From positions 20,437,323-20,501,322 of the forward strand of contig NC_058064.1 in NCBI RefSeq assembly GCF_020085105.1: a stretch of DNA of 64,000 bases, in the 5' to 3' direction. The number at the start of each line of letters is the position of its first letter. Positions within the stretch are counted from its first letter, which is position 1. The notes beneath the pieces are model-generated. The model was not told the origin of the DNA and did no database searches. It saw only the letters and a program-made list of their open reading frames with translations. Source of the stretch: Siniperca chuatsi (Eukaryota > Chordata > Actinopteri > Centrarchiformes > Sinipercidae). This document shows positions 12,105 through 23,964 of the stretch, one piece after another. Position numbers and translations under genes: made by a program.

Positions 12105-12265
12105 GATAGTAACAGAATATCTTTGGGTTTTGGACTGTTGGTCAAACAAAACAAGACATCTGAAGACATCACCTTGGGCTGTACATCATTTTATAAGTCA
12201 AACATTAATCAGTTTCATAGAAAAGAAATGAATCAGTAATGAAAATAACTGTCAGTTGCAGCCCT
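12105..12265 (+). repeat. Dispersed repeat family R2, copy 1
   Basis: The repeat runs from TTTTGGACTGTTGGTCAAAC (12127) to CAGTTGCAGCCCTA (12252). A second copy in the same orientation lies at 41265-41440, with the same head and tail. I recognise it as a frequent fish interspersed repeat that usually contains an 'AATCGATAATGAAAATAATC'-type segment near its end. Non-coding. Confidence 0.7.
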
Positions 12266-12508
12266 ATTTCATCTCTTCTTCTCTCCTCTCTATTCTTGAA
12301 TGATGAAATTGGCCCATTTTCCATTGTACATGTTAAGTTGGTGAAACTTGCAGGCATCTGAGTTCAAATGTAACTTTTACAGCAGGTTTTCTGTTCCCAG
12401 GAGAAAGTCTAGCAATAGTAAAAAGAATACTGTAGCTCTAGTTTGAGGAGCTGGAGCATCCTTATCGATTTTAATCGTTGGTATGTTTCTCTGCCTGTGT
12501 CGCTGTAG

Positions 12509-13958
12509 ATGTTTGGCTTCCACAAGCCAAAGATGTACCGGAGCATAGACGGCTGCTGCATCTGCAGAGCCAAGTCGTCCAGCTCCCGCTTTACTGACAG
12601 CAAACGCTATGAGACCAACTTCAAGAGCTGCTTCGGGTGAGTCAGCAGTACCCACAGGTCCAGATAGTTTGACCCAGGTCTCTGCTGGGGCGCTGTTCTT
12701 GTACATTCAGGATTTACAAAGGAGTACGACATGTCTTGTTGTTCAGTTAGACCAGAGGGTTTCAAACTGTGAGGTGGGAGAGACGTGAGGCAAAGGTAAT
12801 GTGTGAGGTGAAACCACAACTTCTCTGAGTCATAACGCAGTCAAGTCTGAACACACAGGCATCATACACATACAGTATTTTTAGATTCAGTTTTTATTTA
12901 TTTATTTATTTTTTTCAAAGTAATCCAGTGATAGTTGTACACTGGATGTACAGATGATGATGATGACACTAATTATACAGCACCTTTCAAAAACAAAGTT
13001 ACAAAGTGCTTTACAATAAAAACAAAGAATAAAAAGTAAATCAAATCCAAAACATAAATGATAAAACATAACAACAAAGCCATAAGATAAAAGTGAGTCT
13101 GAAAGGTCCAGTGTGTAACATTTAGGAGACGCTATTGGCAGAAATGGAATATGATATTTATAAGTTTTCTTTAGTGTATAATCACCTGAAAATAAGAATC
13201 GTTGTGTCCCCTTCCACGGAGGTCGCCATGTTGCACCGCCATGTTTCTACAGTAGCCCAGAACAAACCAAACACTCTCTAGATAGGGCCGTTCATGTTTT
13301 TCGCCACCGTAGTTTCTCCTACACGCTTGGAAGGGGAGGGGAGGGTGAGGCGAGCGGTATTCAGATGGTTGCAAACTGCAATTTCACTGCCAGATGTCCC
13401 TAAATCCTCCACACTGGACCTTTTTTAAGAAGAGATTATAATAGAGGTCACTGAGCTTGTCTGCTTGAGATCCTCAGGCAGGGAGTTCAGAGCCCCACAG
13501 CTGAGGGGCCCGGACAGAAAAGGCCCCGTCACCTTTAGTGACAAGTCCAGATTTTGGAACCATTAGCAGGGCCCTGCCAGAGGATCTGAAGCAGCTTTCA
13601 GGCTCAAAGGGAGTTAGCAGATCACAGATTCAGGCAGAGGCCTGAGCATTCAAGGCTTTAAAAACAAGCAGTAAAATGTTCAAATCAATTCTAAAGCTCA
13701 CAGGTAACCAGGGAAGGGCAGCGAGGATCGGCGTGACGCAGCGTTTTGTGTCAGCTGCAGTCTTTGGATGTTTCGCCTGCTGATACCAGAATAAAGTAAA
13801 CTGCAGTAGATAAAAGCACGGACTTCTCTAAATCTGCAAAGGGAAGAAATGATCTGATCGTGGTTAGCTGTCTCCACTGAGCAAAGAAGGGCTGCACCAC
13901 TTTAGTCACCTGAGCATCAAAAGACAACTCGGAGTCAAAATAATACCTAGGTTGCAGG

Positions 13959-14009
<51 letters not shown>

Positions 14010-17000
14010 AGATAAGGCACCCAGACTAGAGGAGAGAGTGCTCATGATGCTAGTGCTGAAGGGCCTGAAGGGGTTATTGTAACTATTTTTGATTTTGGAG
14101 TCATTTAACTGCTGGACATCCAATTCCTAATTTCATTGAGGCAAGATAATAAAGGACTCAGCGGTGGTACCAGGCTTTATCATCCGCATAGCAGTGAAAA
14201 TCAGTACTGTCTATGCATGATGTACCTCAGGGCTAGCATGTACAGTATACAGTAAATAAGAGGGACCCCGCAAAAGAGAGGAGGAGGCATCTCCAGGTGT
14301 GACAGAGAAGGACCTGTTTGACAGATAAGAGATGAACCAATCCGGAGCAACATCACTGATGCCAACATAGAAATGAATTAAAAATGAATCTCTTCAACCA
14401 TGTGGGTATTTAGTTCTAGTGGATACCAAATATAGCACATATGTCAGGCTGAAATACAAGCAAGGTGTATGAAATATGCCCAAGGCATCTAGAGTTTTTC
14501 TTTCTATCTAATGATGCACGTATAAAGCTGACACATCTGATGCAGCACATTGGTTGTCTACATTCGTGTGATGCTTAGGTGGTGTGACTCTTCCTGTCCC
14601 TGCAGGTTGGGGGAGGTGCGTTGTGGGGACATCTGTAACGCCTGTGTCCTCCTGGTCAAGAGATGGAAAAAACTTCCAGCTGGATCCAAGAAGAACTGGA
14701 ATCATGTACGGACACATTCAGTGTCATTACACTTGTAGACCTTTCTTGGTGCTTTTATATTGGCATTTTGCAGTTCTGAAACACCTGGCTTTACACACAG
14801 TGTATTGGTCACATTATTTAGCTGGATCTTCCTGTAAATCTCTAAAACCTTGTCTCCTGTGTGGTTTCAGGTGGTCGATGCAAAAGCTGGGTCGAGCATG
14901 AAGGCCACACTGAGGACGAAGAAGATGAAGAAGAAGCTGAGGCCGAGCCAGATTAGTCGGGTGCAGAGCGAGCTGAAGAGAAACAGTAAGCAGCCAATTC
15001 AGTGCTGGTGTAGTATGTAGGATTGTAGTATAAAATTGTTAATACATGACAGTTATTGTTGTTGTTTATTGTTTTTATTATTATTATTATTATTAGAACC
15101 TTTATTTAATCAGGTAATCTCTTTGAGATCAAGATCTACAAGCGTGTACAAACTGCAGCAGAAACACCCACACACATCTCTGAGAAGGTCCAAAATTTAA
15201 AAAGTTAATATCCATCCAGTGGGATGAGACCATAGACTGCATACAAAGATGGACGACACGTCTCCTCTTCCTCCCACTGTTCAAAAATGAAGCCAACACA
15301 TCAGTGTGATACGAACTACCTAAAATGACGGAAACCATCTTTGGGCAAAATGTATTTGACGCGTACTTGAGTTTTTAGTTTGGCCCATGTCCCATCCAAT
15401 AACATGGAGGGGGCGGGGTTTACCTATACTGCAGCCAGCCACCAGGGGGCGATCGAGATGTTCTGACTTCACTTCTGGGGAGCTGTCATGTCGTCCATCT
15501 TTATAAACAGTCTGTGGACGAGACTTAAAGTTTCAAAAATCCTTTGAAGTTCAGTCCATTTATAAGGTGCAAAGTAGGGGAAGCCTTCCCAAGTTCAGTA
15601 TTTACTTATAGGGTGTTAAGAGTTACCCAGTCCTAGGATCTGATCTAGTGAACAGTAGTTTTAAATGTGAGAAGAGAAGTGATATACTGAGGCGGCTTTA
15701 GTAGGGGGCATTTCTAAACAAAAATGATAGTGTGTAGTTCTCGTCTTGTTGCTAGTAAGGACCAGCCTACTTTTTCATATAGTACGCAGTGTTGAATATG
15801 ACATTTATGTCCTGTAATGAAACACAGGGCACAGTGGTAAACAGTTTCAAGTTGTTTTAATCAATAAGTTGTTGATGAGATAAGATATCTCCATAGTCAG
15901 GCACAGACGTGATGGTCGATTGCACAATGGGTTTTTTGTCCTCAAGAGAGAAACTGCTTTATTGTGAGTCAGTTATTCCACATGAGGTCTAAACGTCAGA
16001 CTGCTATCTGACCAAATTCCCAGATATTTTTAAGATGGAACAAATTCAGTTTCAGAACAGTTACGTGAATTGATAGCAGGAAAATGTAAGATAGAACTGT
16101 AGCTGCTGCGCAGCAGTGACTCGGGGCCGGGCATTTTGAGGAGGAAGAGGAGGAAGACAAATGAGAAATACAAGAGGGTCCATCAGCAGAACTGTCCGAA
16201 ACCAAAGTTATCATTAAACCTTGAAGTCACAATGCCGGAGTACTGGAACTCACAACCTTAGACACCAAGGGCAAGTCAGGATCCTGTTGAGCTACCTGCC
16301 AAGTGAGAAACCACTAAGACTCAAGACAACATTCTGAGGATATGTGTACTTCATCTAGACAAAATACAGATTATTTTTACAAAGATTGATTGCTCCATAA
16401 GTGACAAACTGACGTTTAGAATATGCTCTTTTTCCATTGACGCCAATGGTTTACATGAGGATAGAATTCAAAATACTTTCAAAAATTCCGTTTTTGAGAT
16501 ACAATTCTGAAATGTACCACACTACATCGACCATGACATCAAAATGTTCTCTTTTTTCATGAACATTGGAGATTTATTTAGCGAGAATTTGCAGTAGTTG
16601 TTTACAGTAGAACATTTTGATGCACTGTGGGCTCAGTCTTTGATCATTCAAACTTCTGGCTGGCTGGTTTGTGGAGGACAGTCTGAAGATGCAGCGTGGC
16701 AAGTCTGGTGTCGATTGAGCAAAAAATGTGGGAGGAGATCGGTTTAATTAGTTTTACAGTTTTTGAGAAAATAATGAAGTGATGGACTTCATAATTCCTG
16801 GCAGCTCGAAGCAAGGGAACATTTCTGCTACATTTTGGTGAAAGTTGCAACGTTTGAAAATTTAGACGGTTGCTATAGCGCCACCATCAGGACTATCAGC
16901 CCACAATGCCAGTTGAGGAAGTTTGGCGTAGGACTGGACCTATGTGCAAAGTTTTGTTTATGTTCATGCGAGCTGAATTTATGCATGTTTATATTTATGT

Positions 17001-19594
17001 AATAGGTTCATAGTCAGTAAAGGGTTACTAGTAACTATACTATTCCTATGATTACTATAGACGCCTATTTTCACCATTTCATACGAAAGTCGAGCAATGT
17101 CAGGCCCGTGTTAAACTCTGCTCAAACTGAGATCACATCACATAACACACCAATGAAAAACACTGATTCTTTCTAGGACACAGCAGCGAAAGAAATGCTT
17201 TTATTGACACCATATCATACAGTTGAACTAGTCCAAGCAGCAAGAATAAAAAAGACTGAATAATTATAACAACTTGGGGGGAAAAAAAGACCGCTCTAAC
17301 ATTGTGTCCACTACAGCTGAGGCCTCTGTTAACATCTCGGGGTAGATGTATTGCTGTGCGTCTCTTAACGTCAGCAGGAAGTGTTTTGATCAGCGTTGTC
17401 TGTGTCACTCCCAGACTCGGACGCCCACAGCACGACATCCAGTGCCTCGCCCGCTCAATCTCCCAGCTACAGCAACCAATCGGACGAGGGCTCGGACACA
17501 GAACTTTCACCCGGCCCCGCCCCTTCGCAGGCCTTCTCCTTCCTGGACCTCACCTACTGGAAAAGGTAACTGTCTGCTCCACGGACTCCAACTCCCAGTT
17601 CACTCAAGTGTTCCTTTTTCCTCACGTGAAATCATCCATCCAACCATTCCTGTTCCTGATCGCAGCAAGCTGGAGCCACACATACATGCCAACTCCACAC
17701 AGAAATTAGAGATCAGTCATTTGAAAAACATGACACCACAAACCAAATGTACTAGGGTGTAGCAGCATGAATGTGTGCCGCGGTTTTCATTGAGTTAGCA
17801 GTCAGAATCCTGATGAACTGAGTAAGGCAGCAGCTCATTACCGTCGGCTCCTGGACTGTTCCTGGGCCTGCCCTTTGGGAGTGAGGACAGCTCAGCAGGC
17901 ACAATTCAAAGGCTGGATTTCAGTGAGTCAACCAAAAAGAAAAGAAGGAAATAAGAAATTCTAGCGTAGTGATCTTGATTCCAAAACATTTATTTCAGCC
18001 TCTCTTCAACTCCACCTGAGAAATAATAAGATAAAATAAAATAGCAAAAAGCCACAGCAGGTCTGCTGCTCAGAGTGCCGCACGTCATGGAGATGGTGTT
18101 GATGCGACTGATGTCTCACTAGAATACCAAGGTAAATGCAGTGATGTCATTAAGAGAGCGGCTGCAGGAGCATCAAGTTCAAATTCAACAGCAGGCACAG
18201 GGCCTCTGCTGGTGCACCGAGCTTTGGCTCCCATCATCTAGAGAACAAAAAGTCTCGGACTTGTGTGAAACACTTTTTCATAAACACAATAAAAATATCG
18301 CTGTGACTTGGTTGTCATATTCTGTTTAATGCTTAAAGACCTACTGCTTCAGTGGTAGTTTCAGCAATGCAAATCTGCATTAGTGCATAGAAAAAGTGGC
18401 AACAGTCTACAGCTGAACTTACCATTGTGCTATTGACTGCTCCTTTTTTGCTGTGTTGTCGCCATCTGTTGGACCGGACCGGACCGGTGGAGCTGGCAGT
18501 GGTTAATATTGTGGTATGGATAGGTGTGTCCCATGAGGCTACCGTACTACGGCTCCTGTAAACAGGAAGTGACAAATATTAGACCTAATTTAATAGAATA
18601 AGATGCAGTTATTGATAGTGGGAGAAGTACAAACAGGGACAGCCCCCCTTTTATGAGGTCTTCATTGGCTACTCTGCTAATCCCTCATGAATCCCGCTGT
18701 TTTATTGGTTGTAGGGCACTTCACCTGTATTAGATGGGGGCAGGATCAGGAGGACGCTAGTGTTGAATTAGTGTGTATTGAGACTAGGACAGCGCCCATT
18801 AGGAAAGAGAATACAAAGTGCACATTTTTGCAGTTATTTCATACTATATAACTTCGTTTGAAGTTGAAGTGAAGAAATGCTTCAAAAGTAAAAACTTCTT
18901 TATTTGCTCATTTCAAAAATGGAAAAAATAATTTAAGCTTGCTGCCGCTGAATTAAGCTTTGTGGCGTTGTCGATGCTAGCTGTCATTTACTGTGTATGC
19001 TTTAAACGGACGTTATGTTCGACCAGCAGCTTTGCATACATGTTAATAAGTGGCTGAAATGACCTCAGTTCAATTTTACATACTGTGTTATATATTATGT
19101 GACCTGCCTTGAAGTCTAAACCTGTCCAAATAGGGCTGCTGTTTGATTTTTATGTCCCAATAAACAGTGACATGGAGGATTCGTTTCCCCCAGAAATGAT
19201 CTGTATATGGTCGTCCATTTTTACTCATTGGATTGATTGTAAACCAAACTGAGCCCTTTTATTCTAAAAGTGCTCCTGTATTGTAGGTTATGCAGACTCA
19301 AGCTGACAGTAGCGTGTTTGATATTTCAGACAGAAGGTGTGCTGTGGGATCGTGTACAAGGGACGCTACGGAGAAGTCCTCATCGATCCCCACCTGTACA
19401 AGCCCTGCTGTCAGAGGAAACCAAACCTGCACCAGCAGCCGGAAGGAGATGGGGAGATGGAGGAGGAGGAGGAGGAGGAGGAGGAGGCAGGGCAGGCAAC
19501 GGGAAAGGACGCAGCGAGCATGTCGCCACACCCCGTACCCAAACAAGAAGAGGAGGTGGAGGAGAAAGAGGAGCTGGGTGATGAAGCACGGTGA
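12509..19594 (+). CDS. sinhcaf: SIN3-HDAC complex-associated factor (FAM60A)
   Basis: Five coding exons join in phase to 252 codons: 12509-12636, 14606-14705, 14871-14985, 17415-17565 and 19330-19594 (stop TGA). All introns are GT-AG. The start is the ATG abutting the acceptor at 12507-12508, giving MFGFHKPKMYRSIDGCCICR. The protein is a subunit of the nuclear SIN3-HDAC corepressor. Cysteines 16, 17, 19, 41, 49, 53 and 56, including CGDICNAC, form the N-terminal GATA-like zinc-binding region (about residues 10-75). Residues 90-105 are lysine/arginine-rich, a serine-rich linker with SPSYSNQSDEGSDTE follows, and the conserved block FSFLDLTYWKR continues across the last splice into VCCGIVYKGRYGEVLID (residues 155-192). 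Human SINHCAF is about 221 residues from memory. The extra length is an acidic tail beginning with nine consecutive glutamates after Met207. Identity is very secure. Confidence 0.95.
12637..12954 (+). other. Start of sinhcaf intron 2
   Basis: Intronic sequence between the first coding exon and the repeat block. A TTTA-rich run lies near 12890-12915. Nothing coding was seen. Confidence 0.6.
13105..13420. mobile_element. MITE with GGTCCAGTGTGTAACATTTA ends
   Basis: It begins GGTCCAGTGTGTAACATTTA and ends with its imperfect inverse, TAAATCCTCCACACTGGACC. The interior includes TATAATCACCTGAAAATAAG (13177) and CCGCCATGTTTCTACAGTAG (13237), which I recognise from an abundant percomorph MITE. It carries no transposase. 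It is inserted in the 3' part of the surrounding LINE, so it is younger than that element. Confidence 0.85.
13962..14003. repeat. T homopolymer
   Basis: 42 consecutive T residues in sinhcaf intron 2. The length may be unreliable in assembly. Confidence 0.9.
15060..15185. repeat. Short interspersed repeat next to a TTA run
   Basis: A TTATTA tract is followed by AGAACCTTTATTTAATCAGG and TCTTTGAGATCAAGATCT. This resembles the end of a common fish repeat that reads AACCTTTATTTAACCAGGTA with AGATCTCTT downstream. Non-coding, within sinhcaf intron 4. Confidence 0.45.
15230..15517. mobile_element. MITE with CATAGACTG...CAGTCTGTGG ends
   Basis: The left end reads CCATAGACTGCATACAAAGA TGGACGACA and the right end is its imperfect inverse, TGTCGTCCATCTTTATAAAC AGTCTGTGG. 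The interior contains a GC-rich block (GGAGGGGGCGGGGTTTACCT, 15404). This is a familiar fish element found near many genes. No transposase. Confidence 0.8.
15520..16380 (+). other. sinhcaf intron sequence without recognised features
   Basis: Nothing coding or repetitive was identified with confidence. A GGAGGAAGAGGAGGAAG purine tract lies near 16140. Confidence 0.5.
16400..17010. repeat. Probable interspersed repeat in sinhcaf intron
   Basis: Phrases such as TATAGCGCCACCATCAGG (16874) and GACATCAAAATGTTCTC (16535) are typical of a class of long non-coding fish repeats. No second copy occurs in this window, so family membership rests on recognition alone. No open frame of interest. Confidence 0.35.
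17566..19329 (+). other. Last intron of sinhcaf
   Basis: The 1.76-kb intron between the exon ending in LTYWKR and the acidic terminal exon. No repeats or coding frames recognised. Tandem GGACC units occur near 18474-18488. Confidence 0.6.
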
Positions 19595-22500
19595 TGGCAG
19601 CACAGGGTTGGTATGGTCTTCCTCGATGGACAAACAGCACGAGACACTGACGTATGACACTCGACCAAACATACAGTAACACAAATGGTCCAAACCAAGC
19701 CTCAATGTAGTTTTTCCATGTTTTACAAGCTGCTGCAACCCTTCCAGCCTTTCTTAATATCTCTGATACCACCTGGACTGGATCCTGGGACTGGTTCTGT
19801 TTTCAGTGTCTTGGCTTGCTATGAGATTCTGTCTCTGTGTAAATACTGTATTTTGCTCTCTGTGTGAAATGCTGCATGGAAACCTGGAGACCTCTGGAAT
19901 TCACCCTTTACTCTTGGCCTGGAGCCATGAATTGGAAAGCAGCCTTCCACTCTTTGCCTTTCCTTTTCTTGACTCGACAAGCTTGTTCTCAAATGTTGCT
20001 CTGTTTAATGTTTCTACTTCATTCTCAAACAGGATCTGAACTTGTCCATTCACAATCCATGAATGTCTGGGTTTTTGTAGTGTGTACATTTCATTATGTG
20101 TGTGTGTCCAACTGCAGAAGCACTAAAGACTCAATGCCTCCAAGTTCTTCAAACCTGTATGGGGTTTTGGAAGCCGATAATAACATGACCAATATGTTGA
20201 CCGATGCAGTATGAAAGGGTAGGAGCACAGGGTGAGACAGAGTAAGAGCCTGGTCCGACCAGGAAGTGGCACAGCAAAATTAATTTGTGCATCTTTGCAA
20301 AAACTGTGCTGTAAGCTTAGTGAGCGACTGTGGCCGGAGAGCTAACTGGTAACGTGCTAGTACTAGTCAGCCGTAATACCCCATCAGTCACTAACCAGAC
20401 AATAGGGCCGCCACTTCTTCAAAAAATGAAGTTCAAACAAATAAAGACTAACATGCAAGTCATTCAAAAATACATCGAACACAACCCACGCAGCCTAATA
20501 CAAAACTACCAGCGTTGTTACATTCAGTTGCGGTGCCTCCACTGCTTCAATAAGTGGCAGGCTAACGGACATTGTAATTTTTACCTTACCTTTATCCATG
20601 AGTTTTCCATTTTATGGAGTTGAATCCAACATTTTCCCTCATTTTTCTTTCTCAGATAGTTGGGTGGAATGCTTATGTGGTAGCATGGCTCACTACTTTA
20701 CTCAAACAGACATCTCACAACAACAATAGCCTACTTTACTGAGTACAGTGCATATTAGGAACACCTTCCATTGGAGAACAAGACACAGTTGTTAATATAC
20801 ACTGTGAAGTTTGAATTTGAATCATTACCGGTAGAATATTTCATTATTTCCAACATTCGAGCAGTAGCTGGAATTTCACACACAAAGTGACAGCCCTACT
20901 GGGTAATACAGTTTATTCAAGATACAGTCTGTACTTTCATTACATTCGTGCCACATGTCTGTTGTGGATCAAGTTATTACTCTGGAAGAGGATGGATATA
21001 TATAATACTGTATGGTGCAACATGACTAATATGATAGTTTCCTCCATTTTGGACTCTTGGAGCCTCCGTTCCCTCAAAGGTCAGCGCTGTCGACGCAGTC
21101 CACGCCGAAGCTCCGTGTGTATTTCAAAGAAATTGATCGCAACGATTCAGTTCAAACGAATTGATTTCAGTCCAAAATGTTGCCGTTATTAATACTGCTG
21201 TGACTGTCAAGTCTGTCTTGAGGTCTTTTTTTTTTTCTTTTTTTTTTTGTAAGACAGAAACTAATTCTGTTGCTGATTTGACATTTATCATGTGCCACAC
21301 TCCTCAAAAAAGAACACACATATGCCAATTCTACAATTGGCTAAATATCAGCAGTAAAAATATATTAGACTAATATATTATTTTTTAAAGCTGACACTGG
21401 CCAATACAAGTAGAGTAATAGTGTATCTTTACCAAAAAGTCATGAAGTTTCCTCCCTGTTGTACGTAGTGCTCGTGTCCTTGTTAAGTCTAAATAATGAA
21501 AGATGAAAAAACGTCTTTTTGAATCATTGTTACAGAGGACAGATTCATGGTGCACAGACATAAAAAGCACAAACAAATATTCGTCCGGCTCTCAGCACCG
21601 TCCACATGCAGCTGTTATTCCAAACTGTCAAGTGAACCATTATAAGCTAAGGAAACCCTCAGGAAGATTGTGGAAACGGCACAAAATGAAACGCGGTGGA
21701 GCCGCTTTCTGCACTGTTGCCACCTTTCATGTCGGAAGGGGCTCGGGAGCTATTTATATTCTAAAGATATCATAAAATAAGCCCTGCTTTTCCACAAACC
21801 AAGCTGTGAGGATTTGGCCTTTCATTATTAATAGTGTTATTTGTTTTTTAGTTTGAGGCCTTCAGAGGAATGTTTAATTCACGTTCTGTGGCTGATGCAG
21901 AACTCACTTTACTTGAAGCTAGGAGTGTTTTGCATGAGCTTTCCTCACCTTACTTTTTGGGTTAAATTTGCCTTGTTGATGTGATGTTGTACAGCTCGAA
22001 TATATATTTTTGTAATTCATAGAAACAAGCATCTGTCCAGTTACAGATTTGATGTCCTCCATTTGAACCACAAATTTGATTACACAAAAGAAATTTCAGG
22101 TTCTTACCGGTGTGTCCAATCAGACTCAGATACCCGACACACCTTTGGCGTTTTCTTGGACTCTTGGAAAGGGTTTTTGTTTTTGTTTCAAAATAATTTG
22201 TTGCCGTTCTTCATTTTTAAAGATACAAAGCCAGTGCTTACAGCTGTGTGCCGATTTCTGAAACTTTGTAGTATTTCCTGTCAGAAGGTGACGTTTCAAA
22301 TTTTCAGGTATGCAAACATGTTCTTACTGTCAGTAACCGCACTGTTAGCTGAAGTTTTTAAAGCATCGAGCTGTATTTTCAGTGCTGCCCCTCAGTTGTT
22401 AAGGAGCAGTACAGATGCTGAACAACTTATTTAATTTAACTGAGTCTATTCAACATAATTGCCTGTAGCACCACAGACAGCAGCAGCCTTTGTAACAGCA

Positions 22501-23050
22501 TCAGAGCTTTACTCTCAGTATTGAACCTTTAAGCTCAATACTTAAACTTTTTTCCTCTTTTAATTTAAATGTTGCTTCATATGTGGGGTCGATTTGTCTA
22601 AAAATGTCTTTATTAACTTAAAATATTATATTTTCACTACACTGAAACTCATTGCTCTTTGTGGACATTAATACATTGTCTGTACAATGCTGCCATATAG
22701 ACTGAAAACAGTGGCTATGATTGAAAACTCCACTTTGTTCTTTAAACTACAACCATTAAATATGATGTTTAGAGAGATTCTTGTACTCCTGATATTTTGG
22801 GTAGACATGCAACATGGATGTAGATTTTTTTTTTTTTTTTTTTTTTGTCTTTAGTTACATTAGCATGTGATGTAAGTTTGCACTTAATCTAGAGAAGATA
22901 TTTTAGTAGTCTGTCTCTGTCGATATATGGTTATTTTGCAGAGGGAGATTTCTAGAAGTAAAGTTTGTATTTTTATACATGCTTGTAATTTCTATTTGTT
23001 TAATAAATGTCATGTGTCATTTTTGTGGAACTCTTGTGTTCAGTCGGTAT
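19595..23050 (+). other. sinhcaf: Probable sinhcaf 3' UTR
   Basis: No coding sequence or intact transposon was recognised for 3.4 kb after the stop, in keeping with a long 3' UTR. A well-placed AATAAA at 23001-23006, followed by a TGT-rich stretch, may mark its end. T-runs lie near 21226-21248 and 22827-22846. Open frames at 19806-20039, 20330-20623 and 22063-22434 have no domains. Confidence 0.45.
23001..23006 (+). terminator. Candidate poly(A) signal for sinhcaf
   Basis: AATAAA within TGTTTAATAAATGTCATGTG, followed by a T/GT-rich segment (TTTTTGTGGAACTCTTGTGT). Its use by sinhcaf is inference. Confidence 0.4.
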
Positions 23051-23940
23051 TAAGCTGGGATGGGAAGCTTTTAGGGAGAAGGTGGAGGTGGTTTTCAGTG
23101 CGTAAGAGCTGTTCCACCTCTGCACTTCTTTTCATCATTTTAGAATAAAACCACTTTTCAAGCTTTAAGAATGCATTTAAAGATACAGGATACACCCTTT
23201 GATACATTTCCTTTTTATTAGATCAAATCTTTAAACGAGATGCTCAGATTGCAGAATTACATTTCATCAGCTGCTCTGTAAAAAGATTCAAAATCAAGCA
23301 CCTCTAATATGTACACTTTGACCCTATTATTATTTTAGAGCATCTTAATTTGTCACATTTTAATTACTTTCTTCAAAAGATTCTGATTGAGGATGCATAA
23401 CTGGGTGATATACTAACACTATTGGAGTTGAGTGAGTAGATTCGTTTAGGCTACATTAAATATTTTATGAATTACTGTCAGTAGGTGTGTCAGAGCAGTC
23501 TGTTGTACCAGAATATACCACAGACAAATATGGAATTTAAAGGAATAATTGTGTAAAAACCACACACTGAATAACATGGGAAGTTAATTATGTACTATTA
23601 ATTACTACTAATTAAATAAGTTTATCAAAATGATAAAGGCACAAGTCCAATGAGATGGGCTGTTGGGAGACGTGATCACAGGGACCAAAGAACAGTTAGA
23701 GCAGCACTTACACATTTTCTTTTCTCAACATAACCCAGAAACCAGTTTTGAGGTTAGCTGGGGTTTTTCCCCTTTCTGCTGGTTGAGTCTCTGGCCACTC
23801 CTAAATCCCATTTGGTCTTCCCTTTAACCTGAACTTCGTAGTGAACTTCCATGGTGACAGCGGCATGTGCAGATGAGGGCGGCCAGTAGCTCCTTCAAAC
23901 TTATACAAGTATATAAATGAGACTCAGGCTAACTCAGTAA
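23050..23940. other. Intergenic spacer before the transposon cluster
   Basis: AT-rich, no recognised gene or repeat. Confidence 0.5.
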
Positions 23941-23964
23941 CGGGGAATTAGAAACTGTTGTGCC

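Larger units (their letters stand above)
12955..14340 (-). repeat. Decayed L2-like LINE, minus strand, in sinhcaf intron
   Basis: Reading the minus strand from right to left, 13960-13830 encodes ELSFDAQVTKVVQPFFAQW and IRSFLPFADLEK, typical of L2 reverse transcriptase. 13730-13440 encodes LRIDLNILLLVFKALNAQAS and then KSGLVTKGDGAFSVRAPQLW, the usual C-terminal end. Stops and an internal deletion destroy the frame. A MITE (13105-13420) is inserted near the 3' end, and a 42-base T run (13962-14003) interrupts the 5' part. The portion 14004-14340 is assigned only by continuity. Confidence 0.7.

Noticed and set aside
17133..17762. Long frames in and around the sinhcaf exon at 17415
   Set aside because: They run through both splice sites. 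The true exon is read in another frame that matches FAM60A.
19298..19772. Several overlapping frames on both strands around the last sinhcaf exon
   Set aside because: They are created by the GAG-rich repeat. Only the frame that joins the upstream exons in phase gives the conserved SINHCAF sequence.
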